Shown: piece by piece, positions 1 through 12,599 of the stretch
Layout of the letters: every line of letters starts with the position of its first letter
Position numbering within the stretch: position 1 is the first letter of the stretch
DNA from: Epiperipatus broadwayi
Lineage: Eukaryota; Onychophora; Udeonychophora; Euonychophora; Peripatidae
DNA: 64,000 nt
Direction: 5' to 3'
Assembly: GCA_028023455.1 (NCBI GenBank)
Contig: JAQFVV010000352.1
Coordinates: 772,483-836,482, forward strand
Notes under the pieces: generated by a model
Seen by the model: the letters and a program-made list of their open reading frames with translations, nothing else
The model's database searches: none
What the model was told of the DNA's origin: nothing
Position numbers and translations under genes: made by a program

Positions 1-1407
<1,407 letters not shown>

Positions 1408-1460
1408 ATATATAGAGTAAGTTAAAAACAAACTCTTATGAAGCTTCAAAAATACCCTCA

Positions 1461-1502
1461 ACCTCAGACCGCATTTTCTGCCTCTAGCGTCATCAGTGAG
1501 GT
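1461..1502 (-). ncRNA. degenerate hammerhead ribozyme (left arm of foldback 1)
   Basis: On the minus strand the order is ACCTCA, CTGATGA, a stem II of GC/GC around TAGAG with a C-A mismatch at its base, GAAA, a weakened stem III, GGTC, and TGAGGT. Stem I (ACCTCA with TGAGGT) is fully paired. Relative to the right arm, stem III (AT replacing CC) and the base of stem II are changed, so activity is doubtful. Confidence 0.6.
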
Positions 1503-2042
1503 GCTAGGGAATAAAAATACTAGAACTAGTCCAGCATTTTATCAATGCCTAACTATTGAGAAGAAAATCTGAAACTTTCAGACATTTAAATGTCCAAAAA
1601 TCCAGCTATCTAACTCAAATAGCCGAATGGGACTGAACTAAGTTCAGATACACCATATATTAATAGCTCTAGCAATATAAAATCTCCAAAGCATTAATAG
1701 CAAAAAACTAAAATTAAATTGATAAAAAATCAAGTCATATGACCTAATTTTAATAAAGCTCCTATTTACAAATGTTATATATAGAGTAAGTTAAAAACAA
1801 ACTCTTATGACTTGATTTTTTATCAATTTAATTTTAGTTTTTTGCTATTAATGCTTTGGCGATTTTATATTGCTAGAGCTATTAATATATGGTGTATCTG
1901 AACTTAGTTCAGTCCCATTCGGCTATTTGAGTTAGATAGCTGGATTTTTGGACATTTAAATGTCTGAAAGTTTCAGATTTTCTTCTCAATAGTTAGGCAT
2001 TGATAAAATGCTGGACTAGTTCTAGTATTTTTATTCCCTAGC

Positions 2043-2084
2043 ACCTCACTGATGATGCTAGAGGCAGAAACCGCGGTCTGAGGT
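2043..2084 (+). ncRNA. type I hammerhead self-cleaving ribozyme (right arm of foldback 1)
   Basis: The order is stem I 5' strand ACCTCA (2043-2048), core CTGATGA (2049-2055), stem II TGC/GCA around TAGAG (2056-2066), core GAAA (2067-2070), a minimal palindromic stem III CCGCGG (2071-2076), TC (2077-2078), and stem I 3' strand TGAGGT (2079-2084). All conserved hammerhead residues are present and stem I pairs over 6 of 6 positions. Predicted cleavage is after C2078. The very short stem III is the form known from PLE and metazoan retrozyme hammerheads, which are thought to act as dimers. Found by eye; no covariance model was run. Confidence 0.85.
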
Positions 2085-2199
2085 TGAGGGTATTTTTGAA
2101 GCTTCATAAGAGTTTGTTTTTAACTTACTCTATATATAACATTTGTAAATAGGAGCTTTATTAAAATTAGGTCATATGACTTGATTTTTTATCAATTTA

Positions 2200-2200
<1 letters not shown>

Positions 2201-2233
<33 letters not shown>

Positions 2234-2251
2234 AATATATATATATATATA

Positions 2252-2295
<44 letters not shown>
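2201..2295. repeat. (AT)n microsatellite, interrupted
   Basis: AT tract with a few A or C interruptions, directly bounding the right end of foldback 1. Confidence 0.95.
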
Positions 2296-2299
<4 letters not shown>

Positions 2300-3582
2300 A
2301 TGTTTACCACATTTGACTAGGTCTCTGTATACAATATAAACTGCATGAGTTGATCAAGTTATGAAAAAGTAGAATGTTTCACTCTTATTTCTAAATGCAT
2401 AACTATATTTCTTGGTCAACTTTAACTAGAAATTGTTATAATTATGATTTCCAACTGAATCAGCTTTTAATTTATAAATGAGGGTGCCAGAGACATTAGA
2501 CTTGCTGATTCTGCAATGAAACATATCATAACTTAACAGAAAACAAAGTAAATGATCAGTGTTTTGGTATCCCGTAACTTAGTTATAGTTTATAAAATTA
2601 TTTACCCGAGGCTTAATTGCTAAGTATTGGCAAAGGTAAATTATGTGTTCTAATAAACTAACCCTACTAAATTTAATAATAAACATTAATAACATACAAT
2701 GAACAAAGTTGATAAAAGCAAAATATTTTATTCTAACAAATGTAAAATATTTTTTAAGTTAAATAATTAAATAAAATTGGAAGGTACACACATTAATCTA
2801 GGTATGAAACAATTAAAAATAACAGTTAAACAATTAAAGTTCTTAGTTAAACAAAAGTATATTGAATAATAACATTTAATGTGGTTATCAGGATTATATT
2901 ATAAGCTTATATGAAGAGTTGTTTGCAAACTTTAGGTCACAATCAGATTATGAAGAATTTTAGCTAACCAATAAATTAAGCAAGTTTACTAAGATTGTTG
3001 AATACTATGCTTAGTTTTTTTTTTCTGGGTAGAATATATCACACACACAAACATATGCATAACATTCAATAGAAAACTGCTTATTCAGATCACATGAACA
3101 TAAAATATCCATTATAATTTCTTATAATTACAAGCATAAAATATCCCTTATAATTTCTGATAATCATAAACATAAATGTCCATTATAATTTCCTTTAACC
3201 TTAAGCCTATTTTCTTGAAAAGAAACTGTCAAACTAAAGCCACTGATAATTAATTCAATTTCAATTCTCACCAACTTTTTAGTAATAGTCATTAAAATTC
3301 ATGAACACTTTATTTTAGCCATATAAATATTTATTTCTCAATTATCATATTGGCAAATTATTATAGCAGCATCCAAAAAAATCAATCAACCCCCTTGCAT
3401 TAAATAATGCTAGCAATATTTTATACAAACACAAACTGTATTTCTATATAGGTTACATTTGAGCTATTGATTTATCAAATAAAATTTTTCAACTTTTTTT
3501 ACATTTAAAATTTTTTATTTTTGTCTATAATTAGTTTCATTTTCTTACAATTGGTTTATAGATGAAATAAACCAAACGTCAC
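2296..3582. other. unassigned AT-rich DNA
   Basis: No gene is recognised. The only structure seen is the short minisatellite at 3099-3200, listed separately. Confidence 0.55.
3099..3200. repeat. 36-bp minisatellite, 3 copies
   Basis: Three units beginning CATAAA at 3099, 3135 and 3171 share a core CCATTATAATTTC; the spacing is exactly 36 bp. Confidence 0.75.
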
Positions 3583-3683
3583 TATATATATATATATATA
3601 TAAAGAGCCCGATAAAACCTCTACAAAAGCTTTTTTTTTATTTTTATGATAAATACTACAAGAAAAAATACCATTGCCCCTAT

Positions 3684-3725
3684 CTCCTGATTGGTTTTTA
3701 ACTATGGCTTTCTTCAGTGAGGAGC
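3684..3725 (-). ncRNA. degenerate hammerhead ribozyme (left arm of foldback 2)
   Basis: The minus strand keeps CTGAAGA and a stem II of AGC/GTT around CATA. The GAAA core has become AAAA and stem I has mismatches. Probably inactive. Confidence 0.5.
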
Positions 3726-4118
3726 TAGGATATTAGATTCAAAATACTAACTCAGGCCAATCATTTTTCTAATTCTTAAAAATTTAGAAAAAATATCTAA
3801 ATCTCCAGGCACCTACATTTCATCAAATTTAGTTCTTTAACTAAAGAAACTATATGGGCCGGAACTAAATTCAGTAGTCCCATATATTAGTAGGCTTAAC
3901 AATTTAATATAGGCAAAGCCCTAATAGCAAAATTATAATATTAATAAAAATCTGTCACAGGACCTATATAGCTTTAATTACCAATATATTCAGGCCCATA
4001 TTTTTTTACTTAAAGAGCTGAATTTGAAGTCCTGCAGGTGTCTGAAGATTTATAACTTTTTTTAATATTTAAAAATTTGATAAATGCTTGAGTTAGTATT
4101 TTCATTCTAATGTCCTAG

Positions 4119-4159
4119 TTCCTACTGAAGAGAGCCATAGCTCGAAAACAGTCTGGGGA
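4119..4159 (+). ncRNA. type I hammerhead ribozyme (right arm of foldback 2)
   Basis: TTCCTA (4119-4124), CTGAAGA (4125-4131), stem II GAGC/GCTC around CATA (4132-4143), GAAA (4144-4147), tiny stem III ACAG, TC (4152-4153), TGGGGA (4154-4159). Stem I pairs at all 6 positions counting two G-U wobbles. Stem I and stem II sequences differ from the copies at 2043 and 27228, yet pairing is preserved. Stem III is almost absent, so activity may need dimerisation. Confidence 0.75.
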
Positions 4160-4316
4160 TGGGGACAACTATAAATAAAGGCTCCACATTCTTTCTCTTG
4201 TAGAATTTATCATAAAATACATAAATAAATAAATAAGATGTTTAGATCTATTAGAAGGCTCTTTGTATATTAAATGTTCGTAATGCAAGCTATATAGGTC
4301 ATGTGACTAATTTTTA

Positions 4317-4318
<2 letters not shown>

Positions 4319-4350
<32 letters not shown>
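4319..4350. repeat. (AT)n microsatellite
   Basis: AT tract between the foldback and the inverted exon copy at 4352-4374. Confidence 0.9.
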
Positions 4351-4351
4351 T

Positions 4352-4426
4352 ACGTTTCACCACACCTTGCTCCTATATATATATATATATATATATATAA
4401 TAGAGGAGCAAGGTGTGGTGAAACGT
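4352..4426. repeat. perfect 23-bp inverted repeat across an (AT)n loop, overlapping the SLC6 exon
   Basis: 4352-4374 is the exact reverse complement of 4404-4426, separated by 29 bases that are nearly all AT. The right arm is the first 23 bases of the candidate SLC6 exon. The inverted copy therefore starts exactly at the candidate splice-acceptor junction. Confidence 0.9.
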
Positions 4427-4532
4427 GATGAATGGAAAACTCCAACAGAATTTATATTGTCTTGTTTAGGTGCCACCATAGGAATTGGAAATGTGTGGAG
4501 ATTTCCTTTACAAGCTTACAAAAATGGAGGAG
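4404..4532 (+). CDS. exon of a sodium-coupled SLC6-family transporter (partial gene or gene fragment)
   Basis: The exon encodes about 43 residues. They include RDEW and the first-transmembrane-helix signature GATIGIGNVWRFP followed by AYKNGGG. This is the SLC6 (neurotransmitter/amino-acid sodium symporter) TM1 region, in which the G-x-GNVWRFP loop binds sodium and substrate in the plasma membrane. The 3' end is a clean donor: the last full codon GGA plus one base, then GTGAGT at 4533. This phase-1 intron falls within NGGG. The 5' end is taken as the AG at 4402-4403; the alternative acceptor AG at 4404-4405 would start the exon at 4406. The upstream tract is (AT)n, not pyrimidine-rich, so the acceptor is weak. 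No downstream SLC6 exon (expected AFLIPY-like) was found in the remaining 59 kb. Either the intron is very long or this is a captured fragment. A foldback element and a snap-back duplication abut it. Confidence 0.8.
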
Positions 4533-5174
4533 GTGAGTATATCTTAAAAATTGTATTCTAGAAAAAGTTATATTTGCATAGTTGTTAAAGTGTTCTTTCG
4601 TTGTGAGAATTATATGGTATAACATGAAAATATATTATTTTATTGAAAATTTACAGACTGTGTCATGATTATTTTAGACTGCTGAAATCTATTCAGTCAC
4701 TAATTATAAAATTATGAAAAAATATGTGTATTAAATTTATGTATAGTAAAACTAGAAACAGCACTATATTTGTTCCATGTCTTCTTCTCATACAAATGTC
4801 TGTAGCATATAATAGCTTACATTTTGTTGATAAACATTGACTAGAATAATGTAATAATTGTTTATTGAACTACACCTATAGTCTTAAGAAAATTTTTTAC
4901 AATCAATTATTAGCCTAAGTCAAAAGTTGTTGATAGTTTTTTTTTTTATTTTCATTTAAAAATGAAAACAAGAAATGGAAATCGTTATTATTTAATTAAA
5001 AATACTCATACACATATATAAATATGTGTGTTATATATTTTATTAGTTAAATGCCAATTATTGTTTTATTGACATCCATGCCGTGGGATGTTGTTGGTTT
5101 TTTTTTAAAATAATATAGATTATGAACACATTCCCATGCCTTTTTTTTTCAATTTGAATTGCTGATTTTCGAAT
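4533..5174. other. intron-like AT-rich DNA downstream of the SLC6 exon
   Basis: Begins with a consensus GTGAGT donor. Nothing else is recognised. Confidence 0.5.
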
Positions 5175-6270
5175 TACACCTGGGTCTCGTTTTACGTGAT
5201 AGATAGGTTCCTCAGAAAACATGCACAAATGAAGTCACACAAAAATAGACATAACTTACATCAAAAAAGGGTGCATGTGGTCTGTGATTTTTCAAAGCAC
5301 CAACGTAAAATTACTTTAAAATTCACACACAAAAAAAATAAGGAAATACAATATGACTAATAAAAAATTTCAAATTTGAAAAAAATTGATACAAGACAAA
5401 CTTTTTTTAACTATAATATTTTATTTTATTCAAAATAATATATTTTTATGCATAATTTACAGTACAGTAACTTACATTTTTATACACATTTTAATTATTA
5501 TTACTATTTGCCGAAAAACATGCTCGTTTGCACTCTCATGTTGTGTTAATGGTTTTCTGTTGACAATGTAATTAGTAATTAATATTTGGGACGATAATTT
5601 TATTAATCGTTTATGAACTTAGACTTATGATAATAAAAAGACATTTATTCACCACTGCTGGGAAAAATTTAATTAAAACTAACAACTAAAAATGAAATTC
5701 TTATTTTTGTCTTTAATTTTTTAATTTTCAATTCCATTTAAAAATCAAATTTCATTTTACATCACATTAATTTGAAGTCACTGTAAGTAATTTTTAAATT
5801 GTTAATTACAATTAAAAATCAGATTTTAATTTTTAATTGTCAAATTTAATTGTGCCCACTGCTATTACTCACTTTTTAAAAATAAACTTGCTGACACTAA
5901 ATGATTAATAATTGATTACGTTCTTTTTAAAAAGCAAAAACAGAATGTGATTTAAAATGCAAAATTAACATGCACAATGTTTGAACAAATTTACATTATA
6001 ATCTTGTAAAGTTTAATGTGTGTATACATAAAATGTGGAAATCATGGTTTTAATTTCATTATTGCATAAAATCTTACTATTATAAAGCACTGAAAATATT
6101 GAAATTACTAAGATGAAAGTCGAATTCCAATAATGTGCTATTACACTCAATATAACGTAAGTGCGCAAATTTATTATTTAAAGTAATAGTGCATTATCGG
6201 AGTTCGACTTCCGGTGAAACATGAATCGCATTACTTCAAAATCGTGTTAAATAAGTCAGACCCAGGTGTA
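5175..6270. mobile_element. 1.09-kb non-autonomous TIR element with TA target duplication
   Basis: Terminal inverted repeats CACCTGGGTCT (5177-5187) and AGACCCAGGTG (6258-6268) are perfect over 11 bp and flanked on both sides by TA (5175-5176, 6269-6270). A TA duplication is typical of Tc1/mariner-type insertion but also fits other superfamilies. The interior has no transposase ORF. It contains an inner imperfect inverted repeat of about 28 bp (near 6120-6148 and 6182-6209, sharing GTCGAA..TCCAATAATG and its complement). Confidence 0.6.
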
Positions 6271-6279
6271 CTTGTTTTT

Positions 6280-8370
6280 GACCTTTTTTTTATTTAAAAA
6301 TAAATTAACACAAATTTTATTTCATTTTTTGTAAACATTTATTTTTATTAATGGCTTTTTCAAAAAAAGTAACTTCAAAAAAATGATAAAGTTACAGTGT
6401 TTTGTATCAACATATTGTAAAAATTCTATGGTATATTGTTACATTTGTACTTTGGCTTTCAGCTTTTTTTAAAAAAGTAACTTCAAAAAAATGATGAAGT
6501 TACAATGTTTTGTACACAATTAAAGAACATAAACAAACCCAAAAGTTAGTTGGCCTTTTTTTTTGTATTGCTACTTTTTTTTAAAAAAAAAAAACATCAT
6601 CAATAAAATTATGAAGTAACAGTTTTAAAGACAAATAAATCACACAAACAGGGTTTTTTTTTTAAAAAAAGTTAAACTTAGTAGACTTTTTTTTAAAAGT
6701 TATGATGCCTTTTTATTTGTAAAAATAACATATTTTTTACCATTTTGAAACAAACTTCAAAGTTATTAAGCTTTTTTTTTTTTGGTTACACAAATAAATC
6801 AAAAAGTATGGGGAAGTATGGAGGTGTTTATTATATCTATAAAGATATTACATACAGGATAGAGAAAGTGACTAATTCCGTGTGTGGTAAATTCAAAAAA
6901 TCAGATATATTAATATTTAATTGAGGTTTAAAGTGTATATATCTGTGCTAGAGATAATCTCTAGTTTCGAGGATTTTTAGTAATATTCATTAGTGTATTT
7001 AGCAGAAGTGGATGGCATCTGGTTTGGGAGTGGAGGGAGTTTGATAATGGTAAATTAAAATGTAATAAATAAATCACACAAACGAACTTTAAACCTAGTA
7101 GACTTTTTTTTTTTTTTTGGAATGCCACTTTTTTTTTTGATTTACAAATAAATAATACAAAGTTTTATTGGATTGCCTTTTTTTTTAAAAAAAAAAAACA
7201 ACCTATTATCAACAAGTTCAGAGTTATTAATCTTTTTTTTTTTTTTTTTGGTGACATCAATAAATAACACAAACAATTTTTTTTTGGGATTAGCGCTTTT
7301 TTAAAAACAATTGTCAGCAAGTTCAAAGTTATTAAGTTTTTTTTTTTTTTTTTGGTTACACAAATAATTAACACAAACAAATTTTTAACTTTGTGGACCT
7401 TTTTTTTTTTTTTTTTGGATTAACGTTTTTTTAACAAAAATAAAACTTATTAAGGTTTCCCTACCCCACCTATTACAAGAATAAAATTTCTAATAGAATG
7501 TATTAAAACTTTTTTTTTGATTTACAAATAAATAATACAAAGTTTTTATTGGATTGCCTTTTTTTTTTAAAAAAAAAACAAACTATTATCAACAAGTTCA
7601 GAGTTATTAATCTTTTTTTTTTTTTTTTGGTGACATCAATAAATAACACAAACAATTTTTTTTGGGATTAGCGCTTTTTTAAAAACAATTGTCAGCAAGT
7701 TCAAAGTTATTAAGTTTTTTTTTTTTTTTGGTTACACAAATAATTAACACAAACAAATTTTTAACTTTGTGGACCTTTTTTTTTTTTTTTGGATTAACGT
7801 TTTTTAACAAAAATAAAACTTATTAAGGTTTCCCTACCCCACCTTTCTAATAGAATGTATTAAAACAAAATAATTTCCTATAATAAGACTTTCAATTTTT
7901 ATCACTTATTCAATCTGGTATGTGAGTTGTTAGTTAATGTATACCCAGCTTCAACCAGATCAAAACTCATGCTTCTTGTAATCAATGCAAAAGATAAAAT
8001 CGAGAGATCAATTACAATCTTCAAAATTCATAATTGAGTAGACTTGGAAGTTATTCCAGTTTCCTAAAAACTTAACATAACAAAAACTATCACAACAATC
8101 AGTCTCTTTTAACAACCAATTGTATAAACTTTTTTTCCCCATTAATATTGTCCTTTTATAAAATGTAACCCCTTATTTAGCCTAATAAAAATTTGGTTAA
8201 AATAAGATAAACAAATTGATAAACGACTGACTAAGGTTAATGACATTTTTTTTGGGTTTTAAAAAAAATAAAAAGTTAAAACTTAGATGGCTTCTTTTTT
8301 TATTTGCTGATTTCTTTAAAAACTAACTTTGACAAAAATAAAAATTTTTACAATTTTTTTTTTTTTTTTT
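6280..8370. repeat. T-tract-punctuated degenerate satellite
   Basis: Repeated modules of about 50-80 bp: a run of 8-18 T, then GGTTACACAAATAA or GATTTACAAATAAA, then ACACAAAC, then a further T run and GGATT. Modules are recognisable from about 6280 to 8370. Within it, 7130-7509 is duplicated as 7510-7866. Open frames on the minus strand here are lysine-rich products of the T tracts, not genes. Confidence 0.75.
7130..7866. repeat. 380-bp direct tandem duplication within the T-tract satellite
   Basis: GATTTACAAATAAATAATAC occurs at 7139 and 7519. Matching order continues through GATTAGCG, GTTACACAAATAA, GATTAACG and CTACCCCACC, ending with TCTAATAGAATG in both copies. The copies differ mainly in T-run length and a 16-base indel near the end. 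Confidence 0.9.
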
Positions 8371-8985
8371 TGCTATACAGATAAATAACTTTAGAAAGCT
8401 TTAAAAATAACATAATTTCCTCATGGAGGTTCTCCAGTAAATGCTATTTGACCCATTAACTAATTATGAATATGTTAAAACATACCCTTGGACAATGTTT
8501 TGTACATTAAAATTTCAATACAGAAGTGTCTAAACAGTCCGTTAATAATCAAATACTTCAATCGTGTGATTTCAATAAATATAAAATAAAAATTAAATTA
8601 AAAATAAGACCATTTCATTACTTAAATTAATCACACCCTCACACTGCACCCTGAAAAAGTGTGAAGTGTGCGATTCAGAATAAATAATTTAATGTGATGC
8701 GATAAAGCGGTCTGTAAGGTGTAGTACAGCAGAATTGTTGAATTACATGTAAACACCGATTTTTATGTGTTTTAGCCCATAAATCGCACCATCCCATGGT
8801 GTGGATGTCAGCCAAAACAACTACCAATTTAAGATATATTCGAATAATAGAAAAACTTCTAATAATAATTGTAGTAGTTATTTCAAATGAACCAGCTAAA
8901 TGGAAATGTGTATCAAAGACATGGTAAAAATAATAAAATGTTTTATGAATCATAAATACGTATGTGCATGTTATCTATATCTTAA
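8371..8985. other. unassigned AT-rich DNA
   Basis: No convincing gene. A 92-codon minus-strand open frame (8675-8953) shows no recognisable domain and no supporting context. Confidence 0.4.
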
Positions 8986-8989
8986 TAAA

Positions 8990-9790
8990 ATAATGAAATG
9001 TATGTGTATAAATATACATCTATACTGGATTGGATTATAAATGCTCCACGGACATAGAATTGCTGATATTACCTGCTTACCTACCTGTAATGATTCTTAA
9101 ATATAATAAAATGCTATAGGAATCATAAAAAATACTTGTATGCATGTTAGATATATCTTAATAAAATAATAAAACATATGAACTGTTTTCATAAACCCGG
9201 AATAATAATTGCAATACTGATATTATCTGCACATCTACTCAAAATGTTTCTCCAGATCTGGAATAAATGATTCCAAACATTCATGTTTTAATATAACATG
9301 TATACCTACCTGAAATGCTTTCACATACCTAATAATTGCAATACTGATATTTTTTGTACATCTATCTGAAATGTTTTCACATACCTGAAATAATAATTGC
9401 ACTATGGATATTATCTGAACAACTACTCAAAATATTTTTACAGACCCAGAGTAAATGATTACAAACACTGATGTATTAATATAACATGTATAACTACCTG
9501 AAATGATATCACATACCTGAAATAATAATTGTAATACTGATATTATTTGTTAATCTATTTTAAATGCTTCTATAGACTTGAAATCAATAATCAAAAACAT
9601 TTATTTATAAATTGTGTGTGTGTACCTGCTTAAAATGCTTATACAGACCTGGAATAAATAATTAAAACATTTGCATATTAATTGTATATGTATATCTATC
9701 TGAAATGCATCTATCAACATTAGAATATAATTATGTATAATTATATATTATCTGCACCCCTGCTTGAAATGCTTCTATCAGCTTCAAAAT
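8990..9790. repeat. degenerate ~70-bp minisatellite
   Basis: Repeats of the theme CTGAAATGCTTC..AGACCTGGAATAA..ATTGCAATACTGATATTATCTGCAC recur about ten times with many substitutions, ending near the AAATGCTTCTATCAGC at 9767. Confidence 0.7.
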
Positions 9791-9948
9791 GTGATTATCA
9801 ATACTCTATGGTGCTACCTCTTCTGATGAGCAGGAACTATTTTTGTAGGTGGGGTGACATCTGCATTGGGGAATGCCAATCAATAGTTCCATCCTGCAAT
9901 ATGCTCATGAGAAAACAATACTAACGAAGAGTGGCATTGGTTTTTGTC

Positions 9949-9953
9949 TGGTT

Positions 9954-10001
<48 letters not shown>

Positions 10002-10007
10002 AACCAT

Positions 10008-10052
<45 letters not shown>
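9949..10052. repeat. paired (AT)n tracts with snap-back flank copy
   Basis: TGGTTATCATAT (9949-9960) is followed by (AT)n, then its reverse complement ATATGATAACCA (9995-10006), then a second (AT)n tract (10012-10052). The order flank, (AT)n, inverted flank, (AT)n is the same arrangement as beside the SLC6 exon. Confidence 0.85.
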
Positions 10053-10055
<3 letters not shown>

Positions 10056-10617
10056 ATCCTCACTTCCAAAAATTTTTAATAATACTAAATTGGTCTAGCT
10101 CATATAAATAGTTATGCTTGTAAAAAAATGTATTTAATCAATAAGAATTATATTTTCCAATACTATATATTCTTTAACTAGCTCAAATTAATAAATAATA
10201 TTATGGTTCGGTTTCAAACATTAAATAAATAAATATATAATAAAAAATCATGAGACTAAGAAGTGAGTTTACAAGTAGCAAGATGAATACATTGAGCCAA
10301 TATTCCACAAGATATTACCTCAATGGCATAAGAATACTATCCTCACTCTTACTATCTCCAACACTAAATCTATAGCATTCCTATATCTTCAATAATTACT
10401 TACTTAATTAAAATTATCTCAATAAAATAATCATCATCTCTTTATTTAAATAATGTAGCTCAAATAATCTCAGGTTCTTTTAAAATAATTATAATCTCTG
10501 TAATCAAGCATGATAAGGGATTTAATATCATTCCTAACTATATCTGACTAATACTAATAATAAATAACAATAATAATCTAATCTTCAATGTATATTTTAA
10601 TCTCATCTCTTCTCATT

Positions 10618-10813
<196 letters not shown>

Positions 10814-11026
10814 TAGATTTTAACGGATCGTTGTTTACAGAGATCTTAGGATATTAACCAAAGAAAACACTGAAACCAACACATCTTTGACTTGCAGTCA
10901 TATATATATATATATGAACAGTAAGTATTGGACAATCCAAATTAATTTGTGTTTTAACTAAATATATATTTTTATGAGTTGTTTTTTTAAAAATAATATT
11001 CGTTGCTCAATGTAAAAAACATTACA

Positions 11027-12577
11027 ATGGCGACCCCCGGGTCATGTGACCAGCAAAACGGCACCAATATACTATCCAAGCCTATGCAAATTACAGGTGA
11101 AGCAAAAACATATGCCAACGTTGCTAAAAATAATTTACAGGAAAATAATTTCTCTTGGGAAAAAAATAATTTACAACAAAAAGAACACAATCAAGATCCA
11201 ATTTTAGAAAAAAATAAAGTATTCCAGTGCTTCCGAAAAATAAATACTAATGATATTTTGCAGCTAGATATACAAATGCAAGAAAATCAATGCCCCCCTA
11301 CCGCTCAGTGGAATAATGATGATTTGAAAATAATATGTGAACAGTTTAATAATACAATCCCACGTGGCCTTCATATGTCATTCAAAAGATTTTTTTCTCC
11401 TCGTTCAATAATATTATCAGCTACAGATGCAAACTTATCACTATATAAATTTCCTAGAAGTTTAATTTATGAAGCAATAACACTACATGGACTTTGGGAT
11501 AGCATACTAAGGATTGCTGATCATCCTAACTCACGATATTTAATCCTCGAATTTTATCAAGAAAGCGAAAAAACACGATTTCAAACCACCATTAAAACTT
11601 TAGGTAACCATGCACTCATTGCAGTAGATCCAGATCAACATAATCAGATTACTGGCATAGTCAAGAATTCATACCTTGGATATGACATCAAAATCTTTCA
11701 GAAAATGATGCAGCCATTTGGAAAAGTCATAGCATTCAACCCAATTTATCTAAAAGATACGCCGGTGCTTGTATACAGCAACAGCATTGACTTCAAGCTG
11801 AGATTACATCAAGAAATAGATCCAAACAATATTCCTACACAATTTGCAGATCAGGAAGTGATGCTGAGCCTCTTCATAAGAGGGCTTAAACCCATATGTT
11901 ACACATGCGGGAAGCGAAGCCACTTGGCAACACAATGTGACATCAAAAAGAATCCACAATCGCAAAAAACAAATGAAGTGCCCATCCAAACACATACTGA
12001 AGACAGCAACTATATATATAATGATAGCATAAATCCAAATAGTTACAACAATATGCAAACAACTTCTCCATCTGAAGAAACACTCTCACTCTCTCTCATT
12101 AATCAAAATTCGAATGAGAAAAACAAAAATGTGGATGAACTAAACAGTGACCATCTGAAAAAACAATGCGATAACATAAAGAGTCAACAATCACAACAGA
12201 CAAATAATCCGCTCAACCACACACCAACTGAAGATATAAGTCACACTCACATAAATTCGGATATGAATAACCAGATGCAAATGACTTCTTCATCTGAAAA
12301 AGATCAAACTACAAAAAACCAAGACAACAGTATAAACGTACCAAACAGAATGGAGCACTTAAATCCAAATGTCACACAAGCAACTCAAAATAACACAAGC
12401 AACTGTCAAAACATACAATGCACAAATAATTCAAATATTAGCCCAACTGAAATATCACAAAGCACTTACAGTGAAACACAAAGTACCAATAGAACAAACA
12501 TCACACACACAATAAAAATAACACATCAACAGATATCATGGAAGCAATCATGCCATGCCTTCCACAAGTTGAAATAA
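11027..12577 (+). CDS. LINE 1 ORF1: nucleic-acid-binding protein with one CCHC zinc knuckle
   Basis: 516 residues from ATG 11027; an upstream in-frame TTG at 11003 is unlikely to be the start, because the sister copy also starts M-A-T. The central region (about residues 110-280) aligns by eye with LINE 2 ORF1, for example DHPNSRY and IPTQ..DQEV. It ends in a knuckle CYTCGKRSHLATQC (11897-11938; CX2CX4HX4C). The C-terminal third is rich in Asn, Gln, Ser and Thr. The ORF1 family probably binds element RNA. After the stop, another frame continues with homology to LINE 2 (EAIMPCLPQ near 12538, then GRPKR at 12600-12614). The ancestral protein was therefore longer and has lost its tail through two apparent frameshifts, one at an A7 run near 12587. 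Confidence 0.85.
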   Translation: MATPGSCDQQNGTNILSKPMQITGEAKTYANVAKNNLQENNFSWEKNNLQQKEHNQDPILEKNKVFQCFRKINTNDILQLDIQMQENQCPPTAQWNNDDLKIICEQFNNTIPRGLHMSFKRFFSPRSIILSATDANLSLYKFPRSLIYEAITLHGLWDSILRIADHPNSRYLILEFYQESEKTRFQTTIKTLGNHALIAVDPDQHNQITGIVKNSYLGYDIKIFQKMMQPFGKVIAFNPIYLKDTPVLVYSNSIDFKLRLHQEIDPNNIPTQFADQEVMLSLFIRGLKPICYTCGKRSHLATQCDIKKNPQSQKTNEVPIQTHTEDSNYIYNDSINPNSYNNMQTTSPSEETLSLSLINQNSNEKNKNVDELNSDHLKKQCDNIKSQQSQQTNNPLNHTPTEDISHTHINSDMNNQMQMTSSSEKDQTTKNQDNSINVPNRMEHLNPNVTQATQNNTSNCQNIQCTNNSNISPTEISQSTYSETQSTNRTNITHTIKITHQQISWKQSCHAFHKLK

Positions 12578-12599
12578 GTACAATAGAAAAAAAGGGTCA

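Larger units (their letters stand above)
3603..4330. mobile_element. hammerhead foldback element 2 (retrozyme-like)
   Basis: Long imperfect inverted repeat. The left arm starts AAAGAGCCC, contains a degraded hammerhead on the minus strand (3684-3725), and runs past the CACAGGACC segment near 3960. Strand polarity reverses near 4010. The right arm returns through a well-formed hammerhead (4119-4159) to GGCTCTTT (4258-4265), then wraps into the reverse complement of the unit end (TATAGGTCATGTGAC). Landmark order (CCTCTACAA..AGCTT, TATGATAAAT, hammerhead, paired palindromes, CACATGACC) matches the array at 22-27 kb, so this is a diverged member of the same family. It ends in an (AT)n tract next to the SLC6 exon. 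Confidence 0.75.

Noticed and set aside
7165-7380. Lysine-rich minus-strand frame
   Set aside because: Lies in the T-tract satellite; lysine codons come from the A runs.
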